DNA from: Bacteroidia bacterium
GTDB taxonomy: Bacteria > Bacteroidota > Bacteroidia > Bacteroidales > VadinHA17
DNA: 36,365 nucleotides
Assembly (NCBI GenBank): GCA_026391475.1
Contig: JAPLED010000053.1
Span: 1-36,365 of the forward strand
Reading direction: 5' to 3'
Positions 7,134 to 16,060 of this stretch are shown one piece after another. Each line of letters starts with the position of its first letter. The first letter of the stretch is position 1. The notes beneath the pieces were generated by a model. The model worked only from the letters and a program-made list of their open reading frames with translations, did not search any database and had not been told where the DNA came from. The position numbers and the translations under genes were made by a program.

Positions 7134-7350
7134 ACTTCAGTCTTACCGTGTCATTTGGTGTAACTCTACCAGCATCTACATCTTTTAATCCTCTGTCAAT
7201 TCCAAATTTTTGTTCATCTGTCAAATCGTGCCACCAATCATCATGAGAAACATTAGAATCTTTTACTATTTTGAGATAATCTATAGTTTCATCATCTTCA
7301 AGTTTAGTGAGCCATTCAATTAGTTCTAATTTTACAGCATCGTGTCCCAT
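7123..7350 (-). CDS. Antitoxin left without a functional toxin
   Basis: I choose the start MGHDAVKLELIEWL (75 residues) instead of the tracked start 18 codons upstream, because the longer N-terminus is basic, unlike the rest, and the shorter form has the usual length. The protein is acidic and helical. The segment DDWWHDLTDEQKFGIDRGLKDVDAGR matches the pattern of the other antitoxin in this island (DKLSENQKHGIFDAIDEIEAGK), so the two pairs are related. The gene is intact while the toxin after it is deleted internally, the state expected when a toxin is lost first. Confidence 0.75.
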   Translation of the reverse strand: MGHDAVKLELIEWLTKLEDDETIDYLKIVKDSNVSHDDWWHDLTDEQKFGIDRGLKDVDAGRVTPNDTVRLKYGL

Positions 7351-7539
7351 TTTTTTTTCAAATTTACGAAAATTGTAGAATATTCTCAAAGTGACGGTTT
7401 GCATGACGCATAACGTGTGTATTTATGCCAATGCCCCGTCAGTCACAAAAGCATCTTATAATTAATACGCTGAAATACATGTTGATACAATGCTCTTTGA
7501 CTAACTTTCACCATTTATAATTCATACTCAAGTTAAACA

Positions 7540-7640
7540 TAAAAATTGTAACTAATAAGTCGGAAGTCCGAAGTCCGAAGTCGGAAGTCCGAAGTCAAAA
7601 ATCCAAAATCCAAAATCCGACTGATTAGTTACAATTTTTA
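7540..7640. repeat. 17-bp perfect inverted repeat enclosing heptamer tandem repeats
   Basis: TAAAAATTGTAACTAAT at 7540-7556 is the exact reverse complement of 7624-7640. Between the arms are five copies of AAGTC(C/G)G plus a partial unit (7557-7596), then three copies of AAAATCC (7598-7618). It lies 3' of the GH105 gene on the minus strand. No U-run follows on that strand in the form of a classical terminator, so it looks more like a small repeat element. Confidence 0.8.
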
Positions 7641-7670
7641 AATATCCCTGAAATGAAAAGCATCACTTTT

Positions 7671-8849
7671 CTACCTGTCAAGTTCTAAAGCTGCCATAAT
7701 GAAAGGAGCAACACCTTTTGTATCGTTATCAATACGTTTTTCGTTTACATAATATTCATAGGTACCATCGCGGTAAGGATTACCTCCCAAACCACATCCC
7801 CCGCAGATATTATGCATTGTAATAAACCCCTTTTCATCTACTGTGATCAGTTCTTTAATAATTCCGTCAAATGCACTATTCGCAATATCAAGATATTTTT
7901 TATCGAGGTAGCCTTTATGGACTCCCCTAACAAAAGCATAGGTGTACATTGCAGATCCGGAACCCTCCAGATAATTACCCTCTCTCCCACCCTGATTAAG
8001 AACCTGGAACCACAAACCGGTTTTGGGATCTCTTACTTTCAGCAACGCTTCACATGTCTTCTGAAGAATAGTAATCAGGGCAGCTCTGTCAGGGTGATTT
8101 TCAGGCAGATATTCAAGAATATCTTCAATGGCTAATATATACCATCCCATAGCACGGCTCCAGGGATAGTGCGATTGGCCTGTTGCAGGATCGCACCATT
8201 TCTGTGTGCGACTCTCGTCCCATGCATGCATCAGCAGACCTGTCTGAGGATCAAGTGTTTTCTCATAGATCATTTTTGTCTGCGTGGTGGCAACATCGAA
8301 CCATCCGGGTGCATTAAATTCTTTTGCGTATTGAGCCATGTAGGTTGACGCCATGAAAATTCCATCAAGCCACATCTGCCACGGATAGATATTTTTATGC
8401 CAATAGCCTCCTGAGTTAGTTTTTGGATGCGACTTCAACTGTTCAATAAAATTATCGAGTGCAATTTTATACTTTGGATCAGGATGCCTTTTATATACCG
8501 TCAAAAGGTCTCTCCCCGGGAAAATTCTGTCAAGGTTATATTCCTTTAGTCTGTAATCGATTACAGAGCCATCGGGCCTTACAAAATGATTGACCCAGTT
8601 TTCCATATATTTTGAGTATTTAACATCGGTCTTACCCAGCCTGTCAATAGCCATTCCGAGGAAGGCGACATCATAGGCCCATTTTGGATTGCGATCCACA
8701 TAATATATAAGGCTGTCTGATCTGGCAAGAACCGAGTTTGCCATCTTCACTGACCATTTTAATTCACTTTGATTGTTTTTCTGAACTTTTGGCTGAAAAT
8801 TACAGGCTGTTGCTGCAACCAGTAAAACCTGAATGATTATTCTGTACAT
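7671..8849 (-). CDS. GH105-family unsaturated rhamnogalacturonyl/uronyl hydrolase (lipoprotein)
   Basis: The 392-residue protein starts with a lipoprotein signal (LLVAATAC, lipid cysteine at residue 16). It shows the (alpha/alpha)6 GH105/GH88-like pattern of YteR/RhiN enzymes. The motifs include WQMWLDGIFMASTYMAQY, then HAWDES, HYPWSRAMGWYILAIEDIL, then NYLEGSGSAMYTYAFVRGV and near the end CGGCGLGGNPYRDGTYEYYV. The first WxxWLDG block probably holds the catalytic aspartate. These enzymes remove the 4,5-unsaturated uronic acid that pectate or rhamnogalacturonan lyases leave on oligomers. It lies downstream of SusD on the same strand, after a likely terminator and a repeat-rich gap, so it may have its own promoter. 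No lyase gene is in this window. Confidence 0.88.
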   Translation of the reverse strand: MYRIIIQVLLVAATACNFQPKVQKNNQSELKWSVKMANSVLARSDSLIYYVDRNPKWAYDVAFLGMAIDRLGKTDVKYSKYMENWVNHFVRPDGSVIDYRLKEYNLDRIFPGRDLLTVYKRHPDPKYKIALDNFIEQLKSHPKTNSGGYWHKNIYPWQMWLDGIFMASTYMAQYAKEFNAPGWFDVATTQTKMIYEKTLDPQTGLLMHAWDESRTQKWCDPATGQSHYPWSRAMGWYILAIEDILEYLPENHPDRAALITILQKTCEALLKVRDPKTGLWFQVLNQGGREGNYLEGSGSAMYTYAFVRGVHKGYLDKKYLDIANSAFDGIIKELITVDEKGFITMHNICGGCGLGGNPYRDGTYEYYVNEKRIDNDTKGVAPFIMAALELDR

Positions 8850-9197
8850 GGTATCTTAATCTGTTTAATTCATAAACTTCTTAAAAGACAAAAGATAAAA
8901 GGCTAAAGACAAAAGGTTCAAGACATTACTAAAAACAAGCATAAAAATCAACTTAAGAAAAAAATATTGAAAATGGTTTGCAAATGCCTGACTTTTATCT
9001 TTTTACTTTTTTCTTTTATCTTCTGCATGAATAATGCAGGTTAAATCTTATCTGTTATAAATATATGAAAAATGATTAAAACAATGGTATTATAAAAAAG
9101 AAAAGAGACCTTCGGGAGGTCTCCTTTCCAACAATTCTCCAACTAATCCACGTTGAGAATCAACCCCAAACATTTCCAAACCAAACTAACCACCTGA
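8850..9197. other. Gap of 348 bp between SusD and GH105 genes: heptamer repeats and inverted repeat
   Basis: Positions 8883-8924 hold AAAAGAC/AAAAGAT-type units of about 7 bp. The 12-mer AAAAGATAAAAG (8890-8901) has its exact reverse complement at 8992-9003, so the region could fold into a long hairpin with a loop of about 90 bases. A terminator follows on the SusD side (9093-9123). No gene is seen. Confidence 0.65.
9093..9123 (-). terminator. Rho-independent terminator after susD
   Basis: On the minus strand GAGACCT/AGGTCTC forms a 7-bp stem with a CCCGA loop, followed at once by TTTTCTTTTTT. It starts 75 bp after the susD stop. It should end the SusCD transcript before the GH105 gene. Confidence 0.8.
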
Positions 9198-11255
9198 CTA
9201 ATATCCTGTATTCTGCATAGCTGCTTTTTCATCAGCAGTAAGGGCATGCCCGTCAGCAGTATAAATGTTATCGAGGAAAGTCTGCGGTAGCGGGCGCAGG
9301 TAATGCTTCTCCTGGATAGCCGCTAGTGCTCCCTCGTTGTAAGTCCTGGCGCGGCTTAAAAGCGTTTTAGTGCGAGCAAGGTCTTCCCAGCGGAAAAGCT
9401 CGCCGTAGAGCTCGCGTGAACGCTCGTTGAGCAGGAAGCACATCATCCTGTCGTAGGCGCTTGAAAGGCCGAGTTTTGTTATAATGGCCTCATCTGCAGC
9501 CGGAAGACTTGCACTGGTATATCCGGAAATAAGGTCTGTGGCAGAAGTCGTTACGGGAATATTGAGCGATTCGTAGTACGAATTTGAAGTCGCGTACGAA
9601 TTTACCAATGTCCCGTCAGTATTTTTTGGTGCATTTGAATTAGTCAGCACAGCGGCGCCGCCATCCTTGTATGCAGCCCTGTCTTCACCGGCCTTGAACT
9701 GCGCGCGTGCACGGACAATATTCATAACCGTGATGGCCTCAGCATATTTGGTTTGGCGGATAAGAGCTTCAGCTTTAATGAGATATGTCTCGGCTACCCT
9801 TGCATATATTCCATCGCGGCGGCCGGCAGTTGCGGCTACGGCTGTGCGGGATCCGTCTATCCATTTGCTGAGCGACGGGAACCTGCTGACATTGCTAGCT
9901 AAGCTTAAGTAACCGCTGCCATTAGCAAGGTAGCGTGGATAGGTATGGGGTGTGGGCTTACCAGTTACAGGATTATTGAAATAGACTCCGGTATGTGTAC
10001 TTTTCACCAACGGAGTCCCTCCTGGTTTAGTAGGATCGCTAAACCTGGTGTCGCCCGCCTTATTGACAATATAGATCAATCCCAGGTCACCCTTTGCATA
10101 AGTTACATTAGTAGCTGTATTCGGGTCTGTTCCGTTAAGCTGGGCAAGGTTTGAAACATTGTTCAGGTTTGCCTTGGTTTTAAAGCTTTTCCAGAAACGC
10201 GAATCGTTCTGCATGTCGAACACATTGTAAGCGTATTCATTTGTCCTGCATCTCTGGTACTCGCGCCCTCCGGCTATATCGCGTACAAAACCGGTACATG
10301 TTTGATATACCGAAAGAAAAAGAAGATGCAAGTAGTTCCCGTTCCCATCATTAGCGATGGTAGTTGTGCTAGAGAACTGTGCGGCAAAAATCACCTCAGG
10401 GAGTTTCTCGTTTGCGCCGTCAGGCCCCGTGTAAGCGAAAATATCGGAAAAATTTGTTGCAAGCGGGTGATGTGCAATAACCACATCTGCCAGAGTTATG
10501 ATCTCTGCAAGGTCTGCAGTTTTGTAAGAAGAGTTCCAGTCGTTGTTTATTTCAGAACACCTGTAAAGGAGCGCCTTTGCCAAGAAGTGGGCTGCCACAT
10601 CCTTGTAAAGCTTTCCCTCTAATGCTTCGGCATCAGGAAGCCCTGCGTATGCTGTCCTAAAATCGGCGATGATCTGGTTAACACACTCCTCTTTCGTTGC
10701 GCGTACAAAGTACCTTTCAACGCCTGTGGATGGCTGCAGTTTCAGCACAACGGGCCCGTACTGTTGTACAAGCCTGAAATATGAGAACGCGCGAAGGAAC
10801 GACGCCTCGGCTTTATACAGCTTGTTTTTATCGACATCCGTTATAACTGCATCGACATTTGCAAGAAGAACGTTGGCATCGCTGATGGCCTTGTACATCA
10901 TGTCCCATATCTCATAAGTTTTTGTAACATTAGAGGTTGGAACATCAGGAACTATGGAACCCAGGTTGGAGTTATAATCGTTCCAGGTTTGTTGAGCCTG
11001 GTCGCCCCCTACAATGAATTCGTCAGTACCGCACTGGTTAGTGGAAACTGCCTGCTCCCTGCTCATGAAAAAATTCCTGTAGTGGTTGTACAACGCATCG
11101 GAGAGGTCGGTAATCCCCTCGGGAGTTTTAAAATAATCGGTGTTTCTTTGGGTCTTGAGCTCTTCGTCGAGAAAATCCCTTTTGCATGAGTTGATACCTG
11201 TTGCAACCAGGATAACTGCCGAAAGTGCTATTATGGTTTTTATAGACTTATTCAT
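9198..11255 (-). CDS. susD-like: SusD/RagB-family outer-membrane glycan-binding lipoprotein
   Basis: The 685-residue protein has a lipoprotein signal with lipobox GINSC (lipid cysteine 24), followed by the usual RDFLDEE start of mature SusD proteins. The N-terminal helical TPR-like part includes YEIWDMMYKAISDANVLLANV and ASFLRAFSYFRLVQQYGPVVL. The C-terminal block has the common ARVAETYLIKAEALIRQ, then LLNERSRELYGELFRWEDLARTK and HYLRPLPQTFLDN. It caps the SusC barrel at the cell surface and binds the glycan. At 685 residues it is at the long side for the family, with an insertion of Thr/Asn-rich loops around residues 330-480. It lies 44 bp after susC on the same strand. Confidence 0.93.
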   Translation of the reverse strand: MNKSIKTIIALSAVILVATGINSCKRDFLDEELKTQRNTDYFKTPEGITDLSDALYNHYRNFFMSREQAVSTNQCGTDEFIVGGDQAQQTWNDYNSNLGSIVPDVPTSNVTKTYEIWDMMYKAISDANVLLANVDAVITDVDKNKLYKAEASFLRAFSYFRLVQQYGPVVLKLQPSTGVERYFVRATKEECVNQIIADFRTAYAGLPDAEALEGKLYKDVAAHFLAKALLYRCSEINNDWNSSYKTADLAEIITLADVVIAHHPLATNFSDIFAYTGPDGANEKLPEVIFAAQFSSTTTIANDGNGNYLHLLFLSVYQTCTGFVRDIAGGREYQRCRTNEYAYNVFDMQNDSRFWKSFKTKANLNNVSNLAQLNGTDPNTATNVTYAKGDLGLIYIVNKAGDTRFSDPTKPGGTPLVKSTHTGVYFNNPVTGKPTPHTYPRYLANGSGYLSLASNVSRFPSLSKWIDGSRTAVAATAGRRDGIYARVAETYLIKAEALIRQTKYAEAITVMNIVRARAQFKAGEDRAAYKDGGAAVLTNSNAPKNTDGTLVNSYATSNSYYESLNIPVTTSATDLISGYTSASLPAADEAIITKLGLSSAYDRMMCFLLNERSRELYGELFRWEDLARTKTLLSRARTYNEGALAAIQEKHYLRPLPQTFLDNIYTADGHALTADEKAAMQNTGY

Positions 11256-11299
11256 ATCGTGTATTTTCTTTTATGGTTAAAAATTCATTCAGTACTTTC

Positions 11300-14200
11300 T
11301 CAGAATCCCACGTTAATACCGAATACATACCCGCGGTTATAATAGAGAGTGCCATATTCGGAATCCCTGAAGTTATTTCGCGACCAGAGCATACCGGCAT
11401 TCTGTACCTGTGCAAACACCCTGAGGCTGTTTATCTTAACCTTGCTTAGCAGGCTCTTTGGCAACTGGTATCCCAGCGATATGTTTCTGATCTTGATCCA
11501 TGAATCATCTTTATAATAGGTGCCGGCATAAGTGTCGCCGCCTGCCTCGCTCATAAACGGCCTCTGGTATTCGGCATTGGTGTTATCGGGCGTCCAGTAA
11601 TCGAGCATGCGCTGGTCGCCATACATGCCTGTGAGGCTTTCGCCTACGCCTGACATATATTTGAGGCGCCCGGTAAGGAACGCGGATAGCTCGATACCTT
11701 TATAACTGAAAGTATTTGTGAGTCCCAATGTCCAGCGCGGGCGTGTGTTGCCTATGATAACCCTGTCGTAGTTGCCGTTGATACGATAGTCGCCATTCTG
11801 GTCTTTGACCTTTATTTTACCTGGCGCAAATTGGGATCCGTTAGCATTGAACTTCGCCATCTCTGCCTGGTCTTCAGGAGTATCCTGCCAGATGCCGATC
11901 TTTTCATAATCATATATTATACCTATCGATTGGCCTATGAACCAGTTATCTCCAACCATATCCTCCTTGCCGTTCATCAGCGATTCTATCTTGTCCCTCT
12001 GCCATGCGGCGGTTGCATTTATATTCCATGAGAAATCGCTTTTATTGACAATGTTAGAATTAATGGTGATATCGATACCCCTGTTGCTTGTTTCACCAAC
12101 ATTTGCAATTGTCGAGGTAAAGCCCGAAACGCTTGGAAGGGCTACAGTTAAAAGAAGATCGGAAGTAGATGACTTGTAAGCTTCGATGGTCCCGTTAACT
12201 CGCCCTTTGAGGAAAGAGAAATCGACAGCAAGGTTGTACTGGGTTGTCTTTTCCCATCCAAGCAACTGGTTTGCAACAGCGCTTGTAAGTGTATAACCGG
12301 TTTCGGTTCCGGTGCCAAAAGGGACGGTAACCTGGCTGATAGCGCCCTTTGTTGAGTAAAGCCCTACGGCAGAGTTACCTACTGTACCAAAACCGAAGCG
12401 CAATTTTAACTGCTCTATCCATGTTACGCCCTTTAAGAAGCTCTCCTGGTCGAGACGCCATCCGATAGCGGCGCTCGGGAAGAATGCCCATTTATTTCCT
12501 TCTGCAAGCTGCGAAGCTCCGTCCCAGCGGCCTGATAATGTAAGCAGGTATTTGTTGCTGTAATTGTAATTTACGCGGGCCATGTACGATTCAAGCTGGC
12601 GTTCGGTAAGACCGGAGCTCCATCCCGTGAGTTGAGCACTGGTAAGGGAACCGAAGCTGTACCACATCTGTGTCGGTATCTCAACACCCTGACCTGAAAT
12701 GCCCGATGACTCGCTGGTCCATTTCGATGCTGTCTGGAGCAGTGTGGCGCCTATTGTATGGGCACCGAATTTATTGTCGTAATAAAGGAGGTTATCGATA
12801 GTGTAGGAGAAGTCTTTCGTATTGGAGATACTTGCATTGGAAGCGCTGAGTTCCCTTACAATTGACTTAGAGTCGTTATAATATCCGTTCCTGTAAAAGC
12901 GGAAGTCGGGGCCGAAGTTCACACGGTACCTGAAGCCTAAAGGCAGCTTCACTTCTGCAAAGAGAGAGCCGAGGAGACGGAGAGTCTCACGCTGGTTGGT
13001 CGAGTATTTCCATTCGTCTATAACATTCCACACGCGTGCCTTTCCCCCGGGATGCACGATACGGTTTCCATCTGCATCATAAGGAAGGGAATAAGGCTCA
13101 ATCCTTGCTGCTGCCGCGATCAGGTCGCCTGTCACGTTTGAGCTTCCTCCCGTTTGGCTCTGACCGTAATCCTGGTACTGCCATGATCCGTTGACACCGG
13201 CTCCGAATGTTATCCAATCCTTCGGGTTAAGCTCTACATTTGTCCTCATGGTGTAACGCTGGTACTCCTGTCCTTTTGTCGTACCCTGGTTGTTCAGGTA
13301 ACCTATTGAACCGTAAGCCTTCATTGTTTTTGTACCGCCGCTCGCGCTGAGGGTATGCTCCTGGGTATAGTTAGGCTGCGTTACCTGTCCCATCCAGTCG
13401 AATGTTTCGACTTGTGAGGGGTCCCATGTGCCGCTTGCCCAGCCTTTCTGGATGTTCTGCCATGCAGTGGGTTCGGCTGTAAAATAATTAACAGTGGCAT
13501 CGTTGGCAAGGGTTGGCGCGTTGCCCGGAACGCGTGTTGTGGGAGATGCATAATATGCGCCCCAGCGCGAGAATTTCATGAATTCCGCAACGTCCATGTA
13601 TTCAGAACGCCAAACCATCTGCTCGTTTGTAAGCGAACCCGAGTAGTTAAGCTGAAATTGTCCATCGGTACCGCGTTTTGTTGTTACAAGCACAACTCCG
13701 TTAGCGCCCCTCGAACCGTAAATAGCGGTTGCCGAAGCGTCTTTCAGTATCTCTATCGATTCTATATCCTGCTCGTTCAGTGTTTCAATCCCGGAATTCG
13801 ACATAATGGGAATACCGTCAACAACATAAAGAGGTGAGTTGGATGCGGTAAGTGAACGTGCGCCGCGGATTGAAATGCTTCCCAGTGTACCGGGGCGAAT
13901 AGAGGTGGTAATGTCAACGCCTGCCGCTTTACCCTGGAGGGCCTGGAATATGTTGTTTACAGGGCGGGCGGTTATTTGTGCGTTTGAAACTGAAACAACA
14001 GAGCCGGTAATATCGCTCTTTTTCTGGGTTCCGTATCCTACCACGACCACCTCTTCAAGGCCGATAGCAGATTCCAGCATCGTCACATTAATTGTTGTCA
14101 GAGTTCCAATTTCTATATCCTGTGTTTCCATTCCAATGAATGAGAATGTCAGGGTTTTTGAATCAGTTGGTACATCGATGCTATACCGGCCATCAGTACC

Positions 14201-14671
14201 CGAGACGACGCCGATTGTTGTTCCTTTCACGAGGATATTAACACCGGCGAGAGGTGTTCCGGATTTGTCCCAAACTATACCGGTAATTATTTTTTGCTGA
14301 AGAAGGTATCTGGGTACAATTACGATAAGGTTATTTTCGAAAGCTTTGTAAGTGAGAGGAGATTCCAGAAACATTTCATCAAGAACATTGATGATGTTCT
14401 GATTATCTGCTCTTACATTAATCAGGTTATTCATTGCCAGCAGGTCATCACTGTAAAAGAATCTGATTTCTGTCTGCTGTTCAATTGTTTTCAGCACTTC
14501 GCGGATCGGTTTTTCCCTGATATCAAGGGTTACACTGGTCTGGGAGTAAACATTTGCACTAACCTGCAGGACAGTGATAAAGATTAGGATTAAAGTTAGT
14601 TTCATGGTTAGCAGAAGTTTTTTTATTCCCGGATAAGAAGACGGAATAAGGTTTTGAGGGTTTTTTTTCAT
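11300..14671 (-). CDS. susC-like: SusC/RagA-family TonB-dependent transporter with STN signalling domain
   Basis: The 1123-residue outer-membrane protein has, in order, a signal peptide (about 23-44; translation may really begin at MKLTLILIF, residue 23), an STN domain (about 48-100, VTLDIREKPIREVLKTIEQQ), a carboxypeptidase-D-like domain (about 129-199, GIVWDKSGTPLAGVNILVKG), a TonB-box-like EEVVVVGYG (206-214), a plug (about 217-330, ending GSRGANGVVLVTTKRG) and a long beta-barrel ending with phenylalanine (FGINVGF). The STN domain is the part that talks to a FecR anti-sigma factor across the periplasm, and such a pair lies directly upstream. The expected cargo is pectin oligosaccharide, judged only from the GH28 and GH105 neighbours. 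Confidence 0.95.
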   Translation of the reverse strand: MKKNPQNLIPSSYPGIKKLLLTMKLTLILIFITVLQVSANVYSQTSVTLDIREKPIREVLKTIEQQTEIRFFYSDDLLAMNNLINVRADNQNIINVLDEMFLESPLTYKAFENNLIVIVPRYLLQQKIITGIVWDKSGTPLAGVNILVKGTTIGVVSGTDGRYSIDVPTDSKTLTFSFIGMETQDIEIGTLTTINVTMLESAIGLEEVVVVGYGTQKKSDITGSVVSVSNAQITARPVNNIFQALQGKAAGVDITTSIRPGTLGSISIRGARSLTASNSPLYVVDGIPIMSNSGIETLNEQDIESIEILKDASATAIYGSRGANGVVLVTTKRGTDGQFQLNYSGSLTNEQMVWRSEYMDVAEFMKFSRWGAYYASPTTRVPGNAPTLANDATVNYFTAEPTAWQNIQKGWASGTWDPSQVETFDWMGQVTQPNYTQEHTLSASGGTKTMKAYGSIGYLNNQGTTKGQEYQRYTMRTNVELNPKDWITFGAGVNGSWQYQDYGQSQTGGSSNVTGDLIAAAARIEPYSLPYDADGNRIVHPGGKARVWNVIDEWKYSTNQRETLRLLGSLFAEVKLPLGFRYRVNFGPDFRFYRNGYYNDSKSIVRELSASNASISNTKDFSYTIDNLLYYDNKFGAHTIGATLLQTASKWTSESSGISGQGVEIPTQMWYSFGSLTSAQLTGWSSGLTERQLESYMARVNYNYSNKYLLTLSGRWDGASQLAEGNKWAFFPSAAIGWRLDQESFLKGVTWIEQLKLRFGFGTVGNSAVGLYSTKGAISQVTVPFGTGTETGYTLTSAVANQLLGWEKTTQYNLAVDFSFLKGRVNGTIEAYKSSTSDLLLTVALPSVSGFTSTIANVGETSNRGIDITINSNIVNKSDFSWNINATAAWQRDKIESLMNGKEDMVGDNWFIGQSIGIIYDYEKIGIWQDTPEDQAEMAKFNANGSQFAPGKIKVKDQNGDYRINGNYDRVIIGNTRPRWTLGLTNTFSYKGIELSAFLTGRLKYMSGVGESLTGMYGDQRMLDYWTPDNTNAEYQRPFMSEAGGDTYAGTYYKDDSWIKIRNISLGYQLPKSLLSKVKINSLRVFAQVQNAGMLWSRNNFRDSEYGTLYYNRGYVFGINVGF

Positions 14672-14747
14672 ACTTTTGTAATGTTTTTAAAGTTTAACAT
14701 GCCAATGTTTCTTCTGAAGAAAGCAACATTGTTTAAAATTTCTAAAA

Positions 14748-14776
14748 ACCGGGCGCAGGATTTATCGATCCTGTGC
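14748..14776 (-). terminator. Possible weak terminator or attenuator between fecR and susC
   Basis: On the minus strand GCACAGGAT and ATCCTGCGC form a 9-bp stem with one mismatch and a 6-base loop. CCGG and then TTTTT follow. It sits in the 158-bp gap between the FecR gene and susC, so it could separate the regulator transcript from the sigma-driven SusCD transcript. The spacer before the U-run makes it weaker than a standard terminator. Confidence 0.45.
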
Positions 14777-14829
14777 TTTGTTTAACTATGCTTCCAGTTT
14801 TTCTTCATAGGCAGTTTTTTAAAGTTTAG

Positions 14830-15993
14830 TTACTTAGGTTGGATATAAAGATTTTTATTTACTTCTATTAAATTCTTGTCTTCGGATAAGGTGACTACCC
14901 TTCCGTTCAGTTTGAAATCGATGGGCGCTGTAATGCTCATCACTTCCAGAACCTGTTCAATAGGCTCGGCAAGGATCGTCCCGGTGAACCTGTAGGACTT
15001 TAGCCGTTCAGATGCAAAGAGTATCTGAACATCGAATTTACGCTCGAGATCAATTGCTATCTGCGAAAGACTCTGCTTCTCAAAAATCCAGCGGTTTTCC
15101 TTCCATGAAATAACCGGTTCTACATTAACATTTTCTGTAACTAACCTTGGAATTCCTATTGATTTTTGCACCTGCAAAGGATGTGTGTTGCTTCTGGATT
15201 TCACCTCCGGACCGGCTGCTTCATCAACCATCGTTGAATCTTCCTTGAAAAAGGTTAGTTTCTGGTTCGGTTTAAGAACCGTTACTTCAACCGTGCGTTT
15301 GTCTGTTATCTCTTCTATTTTTACGGAACCTTCTATCAGTGTCGTTTCAATTGTTTTGTCACCTGAATAGGCTTTTATATTAAAAATTGTTCCCAGAGCC
15401 ATGACATTTAAATGCGTAGTTTTAACCGTAAAAGGTCTCTTACTATCTTTTGCAACCTTAAAGTATCCCTCTCCCTCAAGTTGTACTACCCTGTCACTGA
15501 TTCCAAAGCGGTTATCATATTTTAAACTGCTTCCTGCATTTAATGTAACAGTTGTTCCATCTGACAAAGAGAACTGGGCGCGGGATCCCATTGGAACTAT
15601 TAATTCATTAAAGCTCTGTCCGTTATTAATAACCCGATTCCTACCTATATAATAGAATAAGAGTCCGCTTAAAGATGCAGCAACAATAAATATTGCAGCA
15701 TACCTGGTTATTGTTTTAAATAAATTGGTTTTATTCCGGCCAATAAAAGACTCTCCTTCGGTTTTAATTTTTTGTCTGAATTTCCAAAAACCCTCATGGA
15801 AATTATATCCCGGATTTTTTAAATTTGCTTTGGCTGTGGTCCATATTTCGCAATATTCATCAAAATATCGTTTATTGGTGCTATTTGATTTTATCCAGTT
15901 GATAAGAACTCTTGTCTCATCAGCAGTTAATTCTCCCTTCAGAAAGCCTGGAATTAAATTTTCAGGCGATTGTTTGTTTTCTTTCGTTTGCAT
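14830..15993 (-). CDS. FecR-family anti-sigma factor
   Basis: The 387-residue protein has an N-terminal cytoplasmic sigma-binding region with the usual EEYC/W pattern (LIPGFLKGELTADETRVLINW, RYFDEYCEIW). One membrane helix follows at about 98-116 (YAAIFIVAASLSGLLFYYIG). The periplasmic FecR domain (about 140-255) has LPMGSRAQFSLSDG-like, VQLEGEGYFKVAKDSKRPF and LNVMALGTIFNIKAY motifs. A C-terminal DUF4974-type domain begins with NRWIFEKQSLSQIAIDLERK and resembles an STN fold. It should hold the neighbouring sigma factor and receive the signal from the SusC STN domain. It is 67 bp downstream of the sigma gene on the same strand. Confidence 0.93.
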   Translation of the reverse strand: MQTKENKQSPENLIPGFLKGELTADETRVLINWIKSNSTNKRYFDEYCEIWTTAKANLKNPGYNFHEGFWKFRQKIKTEGESFIGRNKTNLFKTITRYAAIFIVAASLSGLLFYYIGRNRVINNGQSFNELIVPMGSRAQFSLSDGTTVTLNAGSSLKYDNRFGISDRVVQLEGEGYFKVAKDSKRPFTVKTTHLNVMALGTIFNIKAYSGDKTIETTLIEGSVKIEEITDKRTVEVTVLKPNQKLTFFKEDSTMVDEAAGPEVKSRSNTHPLQVQKSIGIPRLVTENVNVEPVISWKENRWIFEKQSLSQIAIDLERKFDVQILFASERLKSYRFTGTILAEPIEQVLEVMSITAPIDFKLNGRVVTLSEDKNLIEVNKNLYIQPK

Positions 15994-16060
15994 AATATTA
16001 TGTTCTAATTATAAAGACAGGAAAATATTAAGACAGGGTTAAGAGGAAATGAAATATTTT

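Noticed and set aside
2640-7450. True integron with attC sites
   Set aside because: Spacers contain TAACG/CGTTA words and small inverted repeats (for example GCATAA/TTATGC at 7408-7428), but no consistent attC structure or integrase gene could be shown. Kept only as a hypothesis within a finding.
13839-14300. Plus-strand ORF of 153 aa opposite susC
   Set aside because: Antisense to a strongly supported gene, with no recognisable motif; long shadows are expected in GC-richer coding DNA.
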